From the NCBI GenBank assembly GCA_948567375.1, contig OX419756.1, forward strand, positions 67,532,333 to 67,596,332: a stretch of DNA of 64,000 nt, given 5' to 3'. Position 1 is the first letter of the stretch; each line of letters starts with the position of its first letter. A program made the position numbers and the translations under genes. The stretch is from Lunularia cruciata (lineage: Eukaryota; Streptophyta; Marchantiopsida; Lunulariales; Lunulariaceae). Of this stretch, positions 21,207 to 35,400 are shown in pieces. Under the pieces are notes generated by a model that did not search any database, was not told the origin of the DNA, and saw only the letters and a list, made by a program, of their open reading frames with translations.

Positions 21207-23299
21207 TGTGGCGTGGACTTACTTCAGGTTTTGTGGAACAGACTTACTTTAGGTCCCTTAGCATACGTCGTCTAGTTCATGTACTTAGAAGATCTGGGCC
21301 AACGAGCCAATTACCTGCAGAGAGAGCTCATATCCGCTGCGTAGAGTAGGAACCTTACTGTTTCTGTATATAGTCAGATGTGTAGGGCATCAGCAGTTCT
21401 GATCATGTGAGTCTTGACATATCTGGAGCTACAATTGGATCAGTTCCTGTTCCTGTAATTTCACAGCAAAAGGATGCGGTACCATAGTAAAGTATAACAG
21501 AAAAGTTACAGTAGTAAGTGACATGGGATGAAGCTAGAAACTACTTACTCGAGATGTTCCTGAGGAACTGCGAGTGATGTAGCAGTTGTGAGCTTCTCGG
21601 GTCTAAATTGCTAGTCCAGTAAGTTACTTCTGTATTCCACATCTACAGTGGACGGTCCTAACAACTTGAAGGCATACTGTAGTCTGAATTCGAGCACCTT
21701 CTTTTAAGGATTCGACAATGAATGATGTGTGAACTTACTTTGATATCCCCTCCTCTTCACGGTATCAATTTTAATCTCAAGACTATTGAGTTCTGCTCAA
21801 TCCAAGTGCGAGATTTCATATTGGAAAGTTTTCATATGATTATACGCACATGACAAGGAAATTAAGGTTTTGGTAACCTTGAGAACTTGACGGGAAAGAA
21901 TTCAATTCTCTGTCCACGGATGTCTATAGTTTTGACGGCAACAAATTAAAAATTGTGACAATCTTGTAAGATGATTCATTCTGTATCTTGGTTAGTGAAT
22001 CGCCTAGGTTATCGCGGAGAATAATGAGACGTTTGGAAGTATTCCCCAATGAACTATGAGCCAAAGCCCTAAGAGAAGAAAAAAAGTTTATAGAAGTTAA
22101 AGATTATAGCTAACTTTTTTTTATTGTGTATAGGTTTTTTTCAATATTAAGGTAGTTAATTTCTATCGTAACTTCAATATTAAGAATAGTCAGTCATCGA
22201 AAGAAGTTATAACAAATTATTTTTTTGAAAAATGAGGAACTCTTTTCATTCCATAGTTAGTAATGCTAGTTATGTGCATTGACTATTTGAAGAAAAGTCA
22301 ACACATGGCCTTTCTCCTGTACACAAACAAAGAAGAGAGTACCATGACTAGTAGTCTTGACGATAAGGGGTTTCAATTCGCGTGTAATTCAATCTGTGAA
22401 ATCTTGTTAAATCTTTTAGAGTGCAATTCGACCAGGTGTGTGGAAAGGTCCCTTGAACTTATGAGGTTTGTTATTGTAGATTCTTTTGATTTTCTTGCTA
22501 TTTTACCTTTTTCTCTGTACATTATTCTACTTCATCAATTATTTAGTCTTGGGGCTTGCATTGTAGGCAGGAAATGCATTGTAGGCAGGGCTTGCGTTGT
22601 CGACTGAGTCTTATTGCTAATTTTCTGTAAACATCTGGCGAAGTCACTCGACCAAGAATATAGGGTCTAACCACAAGTCTATGAACGCGGATCCCAAATT
22701 GTGCATCATCTGCTCTCTCTGTTCAAAACTTGAGTGAACCTAATTAGGTCGCTTGTTCATGATCAACGTGTCTATGAGTCTTATTTTATAGATAACTCTT
22801 GATTGTGACATTGATTGAAGGACAGTTTTCTCTTTAAGCATAGGGAAGATAATTAACCTTAACATTAACTCTTGCAAAGCTTATAGATTTATGATCAGCT
22901 GTTAAGGACTGTGTGAAAAGAAAACTCTATATTTATTCCAAAGTATAGAGACAGCAAAATAAAGCTTATTGTCATGAAATACTTGGTTTCTAGTTTGGTA
23001 CGTCTAGTGGGTAGATTTTTCATGAGGTGGTTTTGCTCAGATGGTATAGCTTGCCAAATACCCAATTATGGCAACGAAACATTTTGGGCGTGGGGTAGAT
23101 TGTCAACCGAGTGAGCTCTTAGAGGAATTTTGACTAAAGATAATTATTTTGATTCAAATATCATCCCTTTATATCATTCAGGAAATTATTTTCTTATCAC
23201 AACATATTCTCGTCCTCATCGCTTAGTTGCTTGTTGATTACTGAAACACAAGTAATCCTTCATCTTGCAGTCTTGATTATGAATAAAAATAATGCAATA
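21207..23299. other. 3' flank of the ROCO gene and unassigned sequence
   Basis: The first ~600 bases keep the genic base composition and probably include the 3' UTR. No clear polyadenylation signal was assigned. The rest is AT-rich. A 114-codon plus frame (22263-22607) has low-complexity hydrophobic content and no recognisable domain, and near its end the words GCATTGTAGGCAGG and GCAGGGCTTGCG form a short local repeat. Confidence 0.4.
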
Positions 23300-23560
23300 T
23301 TACAATTGATGTAGTTTCAATATTGCATCTATATGGTTCAGAAGCAATATATTTGTGAGGTCGAATCCTATTCTTGCTTCAAGCTTAGACCTCCCGTCGT
23401 TTGTGTCCGGGCCATTATAGCTCGAAACAGGTTGTTCATGCTGGAGAGCAAATTTCACTGCTACAAGGCAGTAGTTTATCAACCGCCGTATGTCAGGGAA
23501 AATCCTTTTCTGGATGTGACAGCAGGACCCAGTCTTGCACGAATTTTTCCTTGGAAGCAA
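23300..23560 (-). CDS. Second ORF of the DSGATTH family, copy 1
   Basis: This frame of 86 codons is rich in basic and aromatic residues. It is conserved with 37370-37059 (103 codons), including the block KNSCKTGS.CHIQKRIFPDI and the tail RSKLEARIGFDLTNILLL. The function and family are not recognised. The copy at 25.9-26.3 kb keeps parts of the same peptide in broken frames. Whether it is expressed, or joined by splicing to the upstream ORF, cannot be told. Confidence 0.4.
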   Translation of the reverse strand: MLPRKNSCKTGSCCHIQKRIFPDIRRLINYCLVAVKFALQHEQPVSSYNGPDTNDGRSKLEARIGFDLTNILLLNHIDAILKLHQL

Positions 23561-23769
23561 GAAGTAGTATCTCGCAGGTCTGTGCAGGTATATTGTGTGC
23601 GTCGTGACATGATCTAGATTTCATGTGTACTCTGTACACGTAAAATGCAGGTGTCATACACGATGGTGTGTGGCATATTTAGAGGCGAAGCTCTTTGGAA
23701 CCCTGAGAGAGATTGAATCCAATACTCCGAGAAATGAAAACATGAGGAAATAGTTGACTGACAGCAAAT

Positions 23770-23991
23770 TTAGCCACAAAGAAGACTCCCGTTCTCGTTC
23801 CCATCCCCAGCGAGCGCCCGGTTGCAAAGATGCGTTGTAGCACCCGAATCAATGTTATAACCACCAAATAACACACCATTCGAAGGTATGTGAATCAGCT
23901 GATTTGGTGTATCTTCACATTCACATTCTTGGGAAGCAGTAAGCCACGGGGGAGAATCGTCGTCGCCAAGAATATCATTGTAGTCAGCCAT
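23770..23991 (-). CDS. Small ORF with copia-protease-like motif, copy 1
   Basis: The frame from the ATG at 23991 gives 73 aa starting MADYNDILGDDDSPPW. An upstream in-frame ATG at 24108 exists, but all four family copies share the MAD- or MAV- start, so I prefer the internal one. Near residue 50 it has NIDSGATTHLCN, resembling the active-site loop of Ty1/copia aspartic proteases (DSGATxHM). The protein stops about 15 residues later, so a complete protease cannot form. It may be a truncated gag-protease leader or a domesticated orphan. Copy 4 (37738-37523) preserves the same frame, which is notable for junk. Confidence 0.5.
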   Translation of the reverse strand: MADYNDILGDDDSPPWLTASQECECEDTPNQLIHIPSNGVLFGGYNIDSGATTHLCNRALAGDGNENGSLLCG

Positions 23992-24590
23992 GGCTGGAGG
24001 AATTTGACTAGGAGAGATCCGAACGATCGATGAATTGCTTAATCTGTGGGCTAGATCTCCTGTATATAAGAAGATATGATTTCGAGCTCTTATTACACGA
24101 ATAAGCAAGACTTTTGAGAGTGGCCTTCCAGAGTTTCTCTGAGTAAGTGCTGTAGTCTGCGAGGGCCTTGAGAGTATGATGTTTGAAGCTTAACCCAAGA
24201 GGCATATATATAATATCTATCTCTATAAGTCCCGATTTAGGAATGTGTACAGAGTCACCGGAGACTGTGCTTAACGCGCAGAAAAGAAAAAGTGTACAGT
24301 TTGGTTGACGTCAAGATTGGAGACTGATAGTGTACATGTTATAGCAGGGATTTTTGTATCCAGTTCCATGGGCGGCCACAACAACAGTGTTTAATACGAC
24401 CCATATCCAGAGCTTCCCACGGCAAGCTAGATAACGATAGTAGCGTTGGTTCAACATTTGGGCATATATCACGGATCAAAGTAGGAGATTACACTCTTTA
24501 AATGGTAATTCATGACATTCAGGTGAAAATTATTGCTTCAGAGAGGCCGTCATCACTAAACTGTCTTCCAAATTTGAGGTTTTAATCAAA

Positions 24591-24716
24591 ATGGCTGGCG
24601 ATGTCTTTGGCGATGGCGATTGTCCTCCATGGGTGACTGCTGCTCAAGAAGCTTGTTGTCATGATCAGCAAACACATCTCAAGATCATCCTCTGGAGAAC
24701 CAGTGTGGGATCCTGA
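24591..24716 (+). CDS. Divergent mini-ORF sharing the family N-terminus, copy 1
   Basis: The frame of 41 aa starts MAGDVFGDGDCPPWVTAAQE and resembles the N-terminus MADYNDILGDDDSPPWLTAS encoded on the opposite strand about 600 bp away. The two ATGs point away from each other. The near-identical unit at 37-38.4 kb has the same plus-strand start (38330). Such a head-to-head pair of related leaders suggests an inverted internal duplication around a shared promoter region. It is short, so coding status is uncertain. Confidence 0.4.
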   Translation: MAGDVFGDGDCPPWVTAAQEACCHDQQTHLKIILWRTSVGS

Positions 24717-25279
24717 TACTTGCTCTTTGGAGATGGAAACGTCTATTACCAACGAAGCTGTGGGTGAGACGTCATGTACACGTGAGTGTCTTCTCTTTTC
24801 TTGAACGCGTAATGATGATATGGAACATGAGGATGTCCTACTTTGTTATGATAGAGTGTCACAACCTTATATTTAATATGTGCACGCAGGCTAATGTACG
24901 TGTGCTTGGAAGAAACTTGCACTATCTTTCTTTGTATATTTGCTTTGGTTCGATACAAAGCTCGAAATTCTCAATGTAGTTTAGGCTATATTTGCAAATG
25001 TTTTCCAGGCCATTACATTGCTATCCCCCATTCATGAAAGAAACAGAAAGACATATGATAGTTAGATCATGGTTACAGAAGAATATACCTTCAAGTTAAA
25101 CTTATTCTCATAGAACATTATACTAAAACAGAATATTAAACCAAAAATTCTCACATCAACCGAGAATCAAATCAACATCCATGAACGTTTCCCGAATTTT
25201 GCAAATTTTTGGGCTATTCCAAAATCCTGAAAATGTCTGATTTTTGGGCTATTCCAAATCATAAAATGGTCAACTTTGT
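24717..25279. other. Spacer between inverted family copies
   Basis: No gene is recognised. A local duplication of the word TTTTTGGGCTATTCCAAA occurs at about 25205-25220 and 25242-25258. The spacer separates copy 1 from its inverted partner. Confidence 0.4.
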
Positions 25280-26280
25280 GCGCATTAAGCACAGTCTACA
25301 TTGAGACACTACACATCCCCAAGTCGGGACTTATCGGGACAGATAGTATATGATGACTCTTTGTTTAACCATCGAACATTATACTCACAAACATTATACT
25401 CACAAGGCCCTCGCAGACTAGAGCGCTTACTCAGAGAAACTCCGGAAGGCTACTCTCAACAATCTTGCTTATTCGTGTAACAAGGGCTCGAAACCATATC
25501 TTGATATATACAGGAGATCAAGCCCACAGATAAAGCAATTCATGGATCGTTCAGACAAGAAGCTCACATCTCTCCTAGTCAAAGTCCTCGAGGCATGGCT
25601 GATTACAATGATGTTCTTGGCGATGACATTCTCCCCCGTGGCTTACTGCTTCACAAGAATGTGAATGTGAAGATAACCCAAATCAGCTGATTCACGTACC
25701 TCCAAATGGTTTGCCGTTAACGCATCTTCGCGACCAGGCGCTCGTCGAGAACGTGAACGGGAGTATTCTTTGTGGCTAAAATTTCCTGACGGTCAATTGT
25801 TTCCCCTCATGTCTTCATGTCTCGAAGTATCGGATTAAATCGGTCTCAGGGTTCCAAAGAGCTTTACCTCTTAAGTATGTCACACACCATCGTATATGAC
25901 ACCTGCATTTTACGTGTACTGAAAAGACATGAAAGCTGCAGCGTGTTTCCTTCACAACGCACACAAGATATCTGCACAGATCTGCTGGATACTCACTTCT
26001 TGCTTCCAAGCAAAAATTCGTGCAAGACTGGGTCCTGATGTCACATCCAGAAAAGGATTTTCCCTGAGATAAAGAAAGAGGTTGATAAACTACGGCGGTA
26101 GAGCATTAAAATTGGCTCTCCAGAATGAGCAACCTGTTTCGAGCTATAATGCCCGACACATACGAACGGAGATCCAAGTTGGAAGCAAGAATATGATTCC
26201 AGCTCACAAATGTATTGCTTCTGAGCCATATAAATGCAATATTGAAACTACATCAATTGTAATATTGCGGAGCTGAATCA
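25280..26280 (+). pseudogene. DSGATTH family, copy 2 (inverted, broken)
   Basis: This is the reverse complement, with divergence, of 23300-24290. The start MADYNDVLGDD at 25595 is followed by a frameshift, so the frame ends quickly. Downstream peptide blocks of the second ORF (YCGGRALKLALQNEQPVSSYNA-like, split over frames) remain visible at 26.0-26.2 kb. Together with copy 1 it forms a long inverted repeat with a spacer of about 1 kb. Confidence 0.65.
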
Positions 26281-27489
26281 CTTGTTAGGATGTAGAGCCT
26301 GATCCATTCCGATTAATCTTATTTGTGATGCTGAGATCTACTGCTCAGATTGTCTGCGGCATAAATTGTCCAAGGTCGGTATAAGAGATTGACAAAAACA
26401 GAGAATCAGCCATGGCTCTTGGGAGTGTTTGTACTTGGCGAACTTGAAGTCTTTCGACTTGCTGTAGCTGGTCAGGAGAGGGTTGATCATGTTAGACTCA
26501 GGAAAGATCGGCAGGGAAAGAGCTGGTCTGGAGAAAGAGCTTCCTAGAAATCTACGGAACGAGTATTGATCGATCTGTTAGTGAAATCAATTTGAGGGGT
26601 GCGGCCGTGTACGGAGCAGAGACTCGGAACCACGTTAAATCTTGTATATCTGTGTGTATATCTATTATTTAGTGTCATGTGACCGTCAGAGGAAATCTAG
26701 GATTTTAAGGGCATGCACAAGATTACAAATATACCAGCTCCGCAGCTAGCAAAGCAGAGTGGATCAGGGTGCTGTGAGTAATAAGAACTGATGAAATCAA
26801 ACAATTCTAGTCGTGAGTTGATCCCTAACACTTGGGATTACCACTAGAGATCGATAGGTTACAGCGGATTCCTAACATCACATGACTTGGAAACGCAGTA
26901 GTTAAACAGTACCAGAGAAACCTCAATTGGGACGGATTCTAGCGAGTGAAATTCTTTTCAGCGCCAGAATAACATTTGACAAGGTACACGCGGTGATGCA
27001 GAAGTTCTCCAATGGACTCACCTTGCTTAGTTCAGTTAATGCTTAATGAAAAGACAATGTCTACGAGGTCATGATAAACGTTCATATCTTTGAAAGATAC
27101 CTATATCACGATGACATATCTTCTAGAATGCACAGAAATCCTCCCAGAAATTAGGATGCAATTCCAAAGCAACCTGACCGTCTGGAGTGTAGAGCTTGTC
27201 TAGTTCTACAACATCTAAGGGCTTATTGGCATGAAAGTGGCTTACTGAATGAAAACATGTCCGTGTTATGTGTGTTCTCCAAAGCAGTAGGAATACTATC
27301 ACAATTTACAAATCCACAGAGCACCTTTTGCAGCTCTATAGTAAGTGAGTCCGGAACGCTGTACGCAGAGAACATCTGATTAGGGTCTCAAACTGAGGTA
27401 TACACTTTGCTTACCGTATACACTAGGCATTAAACATGTGCATATACAAACCTGTAGGTTGAAAATGACCAGAAATATCAGTATCAATG
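26281..27489. other. Mixed repeats, no intact gene
   Basis: 26890-27030 on plus is similar to 37056-36840 on minus: both contain words such as ATTGGGACGGAT, TAGTGGAATTCTTT-like and TTGCTTAGTTCAGTT in the same order. In both places the segment lies downstream of a DSGATTH family copy, so it may belong to the same element. No other feature was recognised. Confidence 0.4.
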
Positions 27490-29275
<1,786 letters not shown>

Positions 29276-30070
29276 TGGGTATCCTGCAAGTCTGTGCAAA
29301 TATTTTGTGTGAGTTGTGAAGGTAACACAATGTAGATTTCATGTGTTCTCTATACACTAAGAATGCAAGTGTCATATAAAATGGTGTGTGGCATACTTTA
29401 GAGTGAAGCTTTGGAACATAAGACAGATTGAATCCGCTCTGCTGAGAAGTGAAGACATGAGGAAATAATTGACTGACAAGAAATTTTAGCCACAAAGAAG
29501 ACTCCTGTTCCCATTCCCATTCAAAATGAGTGCTTGCAATCCCATTCCCATTCCCATTCCAAAATGGGCACTTGATTGCAAGGATGATGTGTAGCATCTA
29601 AATCAATGTTATAACCATCAAATGGCAAACCATTTGAAGTTAAGTGAATGAACTGATTTGGTGTAACTTCACATTCACATTCTTGGGGAGCAGTCAGCCA
29701 TGGGGGAGACTAGTCATTGCCAAGCACATTATTGAAGACAGCCATGGTTCAAGAAATTTGACTAGGAGAGATGCAAACAATCAATGAATTGCTTTATTTG
29801 TGGACTAGATTTCTTGTATAATAAAAGATATGATTTCAAGATCTTGTTACAAGAATACACAAGATTGTTGAGAGTATCCTTCTAGATTTTCTCTAAGTTA
29901 GTGCTCTAGTCTGCAAGGCCTTTTGAATATAATGTTTGAAGGTGCATTTATAGTATTTGTCTCTATGAGTCCGGATTTAGGAGTGTGGATAGAGTCACCA
30001 AAGGATGTGTCACAAAAGAAAAAGTGGATATGAATAAACTTAGTATTTTTTAGCTCTCATCAAAGTTTGG
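29276..30070 (-). pseudogene. DSGATTH family, copy 3 (degenerate)
   Basis: On the minus strand the ATG at 29745 is followed by a decayed MAxxNxxLGND, a stop, then SPPWLTA and ECECE blocks, and further on NIDLDATHH in place of NIDSGATTH. Flanking text also matches copy 1 (leader, ACTAGGAGAGAT, TATAAGTCC-like blocks). It lies in the centre of the large inverted repeat. Confidence 0.65.
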
Positions 30071-30504
30071 GATCTGCTTAGATATGTGGGAGTTGAGTTC
30101 TATAGTTAATTAGATTATAGTAAAAATTCCCTGAAACAAATAGAAAAATAAAGAACCAAATTACTAAGCTTGCATTGCTGTTCTAGCTCCTCAAGGTGAA
30201 AGGATAATAGGCTTTGCTTTTGCGCAAAAAATGGAAAAAGAAAAAAAGGAAGCTTACAAGACCTTGCGAGCTTGTGGAGCACATTGGCAAAATCAAAGAC
30301 ACTAAACTTGCAAAGAGAAGCTTGTAGGGCAAAAGCTCAAAAAAAAGACCAATGATTTGGCAAACTGAAGCTTTGGTAAAAGCAAGCTTGTAAAGGAAAA
30401 GGAAAAAAGGAAAGGAAAGCACAATCTCAAATGAAAGTTCTCAAAAAATAAGGAAAAGCAAAGAAAAGCACATTGGTTAATAGGAGATGGATGCACAAAG
30501 TAGA
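30071..30504. other. Central spacer, A/G-rich on plus
   Basis: This is purine-rich with repeated short words (AAGCTTGTA, GGAAAAGG) between 30180 and 30450. No protein or RNA gene was identified. The long minus frames here are the pyrimidine-rich complement and code only low-complexity F/L/S. Confidence 0.4.
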
Positions 30505-32475
30505 AAAGGTAATTGTGTCAACCCAATGTCAACATACTAATAGTATAATTGGTAAGAATTGGTAGTTCCTATGAGGATGTGGATTGAAAATGGCTAAGAA
30601 AGGAAAGGAAAGTGTCTTTTTGTAACAAGTCGTATATTGTTACATCTTCATCTTCTTAAATAGGACAATTTCCAAAAGAGGATAATGCACTCTATAATGG
30701 CACAATATAGGAAAACTCAAAAATTAAAGCAAATTCCAAGTATATCATGTCAAATTGGATCTTGAAGGTGATGGTCCAATTTATATTGAAGATCATCAGC
30801 CCCAAGGGTATGAACTCTTGCAATTACCTATATCATGTATACCATAGTGCAAATGTGAAGATTCTACACTTCCTAGAAGGTGTTCCTCACCGCTATACTA
30901 TAGGTTTTTGACTTGCTGGGTTCTTTTTACATAAGTTACTTCACAATGCTCACAACCCTCATGGCCGGCTGAAGCATCACCTCAATTCTTCAAAACACCA
31001 AAAGATCCAACAGCTCAATCAAGCCTAATTACTATCCCACACTTCAGCAACTGCATTCTTGCTTCACAACCCTCATGGCTACTCCACTCAATAATCAAAA
31101 AACATACACAATATTGACATTGGTGCGCTAAGGATTATAAGGTTCTCATTTCACCTTCTCCAATATATAATCCATTTCATGCATACAAAGGCAATCACAA
31201 CTTGAGCATAAAAAAATGTGGACAACAAAATGATGAAGCTAGAATTTTGCGTACGCCTAAACTCATATCATATCAGGGTGATACCCCTTATACCTTTTAC
31301 TACAAAAATATGGGGTTCATCCATGGCTGTGTGATGTCAGAATCCTCAAGTTGATGCTCGTTAAGACTTACCATAATGTTCCTACTCTATTTACTAAATT
31401 AATGTTGTGATGGCACCACCTACAAAGGGAGCCTACTATACACTCTACCAGTCATAAGACTCTAGCTAGACATGGTCCTCATGACTTGACAATGAAAAAA
31501 TTGTCCTAATATATTGTAACACATTTGTGCATGTATGTGCTATTGTGATATTTAGTTTAGTATTATAAGTACTTGAGAGATATAATTTATATAGAAATAA
31601 AAGATTGTTCTTCATTAGTCATGATTAGCTAGAGTTAGTCAAAGCTAAGATAGAGGGGAACTTACTTTAGAGGAAGTGGAAAAGATGAGTCCCACTATTT
31701 TGGATTCTAGTGTGTTGACTTGGTATTATTCTTGGGTGTTTGGCTTTGAGGAAAGAGTTGAGAACTCTTGGAACCCACAAGCCTCTTTGTTTTAGATTCT
31801 TCTATGGTCCAAGGATAACCTATGTGAAGGATTCCTTGACTTAGTGATTGGGTCAAGATAAGACCACATGCTTAGGAGAATATTCCTATGAGTATAGATA
31901 TTCCTTTTGCTTTTTGATGTTACTTGACTTTTGACTTTGCTTAGTAATTTGAGTTACTCTAGTAATTAGTAACTTTGGTTTATAACTATTTCACAAGTAT
32001 ATAAACTAGAGGTGAGGAGGTACTCAACATCCTTTCATTTGCAACTATATCTCTCTCATTTTCTCAATGAGAGAGATGTTTCGTCTTGGTTTGAGTCTTG
32101 GAGTGTTAGTCTTGGAGGAGTATGATGGAGTGAAGGTTCTTTGCATTCTTAGTCCATGGTGTGCTAACATAATAGCCATCAGAGGTTCATCATGAGTGAG
32201 AGACATGGAGACTCACAGTATATGACCACCATTATCAATTAGATGATACACTATATTGGTGCTATCTTACTGACATCTTGTCCCCAATGGCAGGCCGTCA
32301 CCGTGATGCTTGACTTAGATGGTCTCCCACCATAGTGAGGTTTGACTCCGATGAAATGACAACTTTGATGGTCATGCTATGATGATTGTTCCCCTAGGGT
32401 GGAACTTAGGCATTTTACATTGGTAATTACATGGCCAAAAACTACTTCCTTGACCAGCCTGGCCTCCCCAATGCA
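30505..32475 (-). repeat. Right arm of the large imperfect inverted repeat
   Basis: This is the mirror of 27490-29275. It lacks the plastid atpH insertion but contains a 704-bp LTR-like insertion at 31515-32218 absent from the left arm. Each arm therefore preserves the empty site of the other arm's insertion. Confidence 0.7.
31515..32218 (+). mobile_element. Solo LTR-like insertion, copy B
   Basis: It starts TGTAACAC and ends ACTCACAG. TATAT flanks it on both sides (31510-31514 and 32219-32223), a 5-bp target duplication. The uninterrupted sequence survives at about 27760-27780 in the left arm of the inverted repeat. Inside is a TATATAAA box (31998-32005) before a transcript-start-like region, which sets the orientation. 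No gag or pol accompanies it. It belongs to the same family as 1-435, 56139-56815 and 61310-61945. Confidence 0.75.
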
Positions 32476-35400
32476 TCTTCTCCCTTGCGCCTTTAAATCA
32501 GTTCATCAACATGCTCACCATACTCCTCCAGTTCTTGGCTGACCTTGGTCAAGACTCCTTCAAATTTCTTGTCAATATGCTTCCACATTTTCTCATCCAA
32601 TTAAGCCAATTTTTTGGTTGAGTACTTCTTTGTCTCCAAAGCATGTATCTCCTACTTCAACACCCATAGCTTCATATGATGAACCTAAGTGAACACCACC
32701 ACTTCTACTTGAGTCCTTAGTAGATTTGTGGTTTTCTCCATCACTATGATCACCCATGTTTGCTCCTCATCTAAAGCATCTTGGATGGATTGTAACTCCA
32801 TATCCATCTCCTGCCTGACCTGCACATGGAAGATTTACATGTGGTTCTTGTGGTTGTGACAATTGTGGATAATTCTTCAATGCACATTTGAAGAACATCT
32901 ATGTTGAGGATCTGCTTGTCCTTAGCACTCTAGAGACAAAGAACCTTTAGTTCTTGCTTGAACAATGCTACCTCTTCATCGCTAGCACTCAACTACTCCT
33001 TGTACTTCTTCTTTGTCTCCTCCACATGACAATCAGACCTCCCCTTAATGGTTAGTAACTTGGGATCCAATTGGGGAGATTGACTGTTCTGATCTTGATA
33101 TCTCCTTCTTCATCAAGGCCAATTTTTCATCATTCTCCTTCAACTTCACTTCTTGGGCCGCCTTGTAATCCACAAATGATTTTCTCCTTGTGCAATACCC
33201 ACCTTCATCATTACGAGCTTGGCCTTGACTTGGTGGAACTCCACTTGGGACTATTCCAGCATAGTATCATTATCCTTCTTCCACATCTTGTAGTTTGTGG
33301 ACAAGGTGTTGTGCTCTCCTCTTGTTTGTCTAAGTTTAGCATCCTTGCTTGCAAGAGTAGCTTCAAACTGTGACAATTTGGCATTGGCACTCTTTCTCTG
33401 GTTTGGCCAGTCTGGATTCTATTGTGGTGATGACTTCTTCCTTCCAAAACCAAGGGCTCTCCTCCTAGTGGCATGAGTTCCCAATTTCCAACCTGGTTCA
33501 ATTGCTGCTCTTGGTATTGGCAGTGCCCTTGAATTTTAGCAAGTTAAGCTTCTAGGTGTGCAATGCTGGCTTGTTGGCATGTGCCTAGACTATCTCCTTC
33601 CTTGATTGTAGACTGAATTTGATAGTGTAGAAACCCTATCAGGCATTTCTAGTTTGTCACGGCCAAGTCAATCTCCTAGTAAGCTGGTAATAGGTCCCTC
33701 ATGGCCTTAACATTGGCCCCAACATGTGAATAACCTAGGTTGACAAGGGTGGGTAATTCACAATGTAATTTAACTTGAAATACTCTTAAGTAGGTGGGGC
33801 TGGACTGGTTCTAATGTCCTCTTGTTGTAGTGTTGGGGCCACTTGCCTTTACTGTAAGTGATCTTAAATAGGTGTTGTGACCACCAGGGTATCTTCTACT
33901 TTTGGTATCATTGGAGAACTTGGTGCTCCCTCCTCCTCCATCAATCTCTCACTACCCTGCACTTCAGTAATTGCCACAATCTTAGCAGCAATGGTTGAAG
34001 CTAAAATTTCTTTGTCCAAGTCCAAGGACTGTTGTTTCCTTGGACCCTTGCCCTTTCCTTCACTCAAAAGCTTTCCCCCAAGCAAAAAGTGTACCATGGT
34101 TTGGACATGGTTATTGAGCACAAGTTCTTGAGGTGAGGCACCACCCATTGTTCTACTAAAGGCAATGCAGTCAAGATCCACATTGTCTCCAATCCAGGTG
34201 TTGGAGGAGGAGTCTTCTTTACCTGCAAGTGGGATATTGGGATGCTCTCCTCCTCTTTGATCATCACCTTCTCCTCTTCTTCAATATTGGGTTGGTCTAG
34301 TACTATCAACTTCACCACGGCCATAGAGGTAGATTGTTCCTCCATGCCCTACTCCACATTGCCTCCTTCACTTTTGGAGGACACTTCTATTTGGGAGAGA
34401 AAAGTTCCTGCTTTAGAGGTGCTGCCTCCACCTCCGGTGACAATTCCTTCTCCACACTCACTTGGGGTTCTTCTGCAAAGGGAGTTCCTCACAAAATTTG
34501 GTTGCTCGTCCTTGTGGTTCTTAATCCCAAATTGCCCTTTGATTTGGAGTTCTCTTCATCCAAAGAGTCCACGACCTGGGGATTAGGCTGGTATTTTTTC
34601 CCTATCTAGATTGGTGTTGCTGTTACCTTCCATTTGCTTGTGCTTTCTCATGCAACCCTATTGAGTGGTGCACATTTCCCATTCCTTTGATACTTGAGAA
34701 ATGAATCCTTGTACTTCTTGGTCTCTTCTACATGCTCGGGCTGGGCTTGATGATAGCCCACATGGTAGTAATGTGCTGGCAAGAGCAGCCTTTCTTCCTT
34801 CTTCAACAACTTCATCGTGATATAAAAGTGCAAGGAGAATGAAGAGAGAAAGGTGTTTCCTCAATGTGTTTGTAATTGCTTCATCATCTCACAAGCACAA
34901 TGATAACACATCTTTGCCCAATCCAAGGGTCTTCCTTCATGTAACAACTAGAAGAAGGTAGCCTGCCCATTGTTGATGTAAGTTGTCCCTTGTTGATTTG
35001 AAGAGCTTCATGAGAAAGGTCACCATGGTATGCCAAGTGGATCATTGTACCCATTCACCTTCCAACCATTCCATGTCTTGGCATACTTAAACAAGGCTTC
35101 AAATTTCCTTGTCATTTTCTTTGTTGGCCAAGGCCACTCCTAGTCAAGGTACATTGCTCCAAGCATAGAGTCAGACCCAAGAACCTTCTGGCAATGCTCC
35201 TCCGTCCAGGAAAACATGTTACCACATAGGTTGGTGAAGTTTGTATTCTTCTTCTCTTTGATCTCCAACACCATGACGAAATAGGTAAAATCCCAAATCC
35301 ATAGCAAGAATGAAAGATGTTTGGAATTGTGATACCATACTTAGTGAGTAATGAGCCCATTTCTCCACTCCTTGAGAACATAGGGAAACTGCGGCTGGAG

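Larger units (their letters stand above)
23300..24640 (-). repeat. DSGATTH family, copy 1
   Basis: This segment of about 1.34 kb is nearly identical to 37050-38387 in the same orientation, and it is matched by an inverted diverged copy at 25280-26280 and a degenerate copy at 29280-30070. Read on minus it has a TATA-like run near 24205, a short leader, an ORF starting MADYNDILGDDD and a second ORF downstream (23560-23300). The unit may be a non-autonomous retroelement derived from copia. No LTR or terminal repeat was identified. Confidence 0.7.

Noticed and set aside
22263-22607. 114-codon plus ORF after the ROCO gene
   Set aside because: Hydrophobic low-information sequence in AT-rich DNA, no conserved motif, and no copy elsewhere in the window.
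30183-30496. Minus-strand ORFs rich in F, L and S
   Set aside because: Complement of an A/G-rich stretch; no domain.
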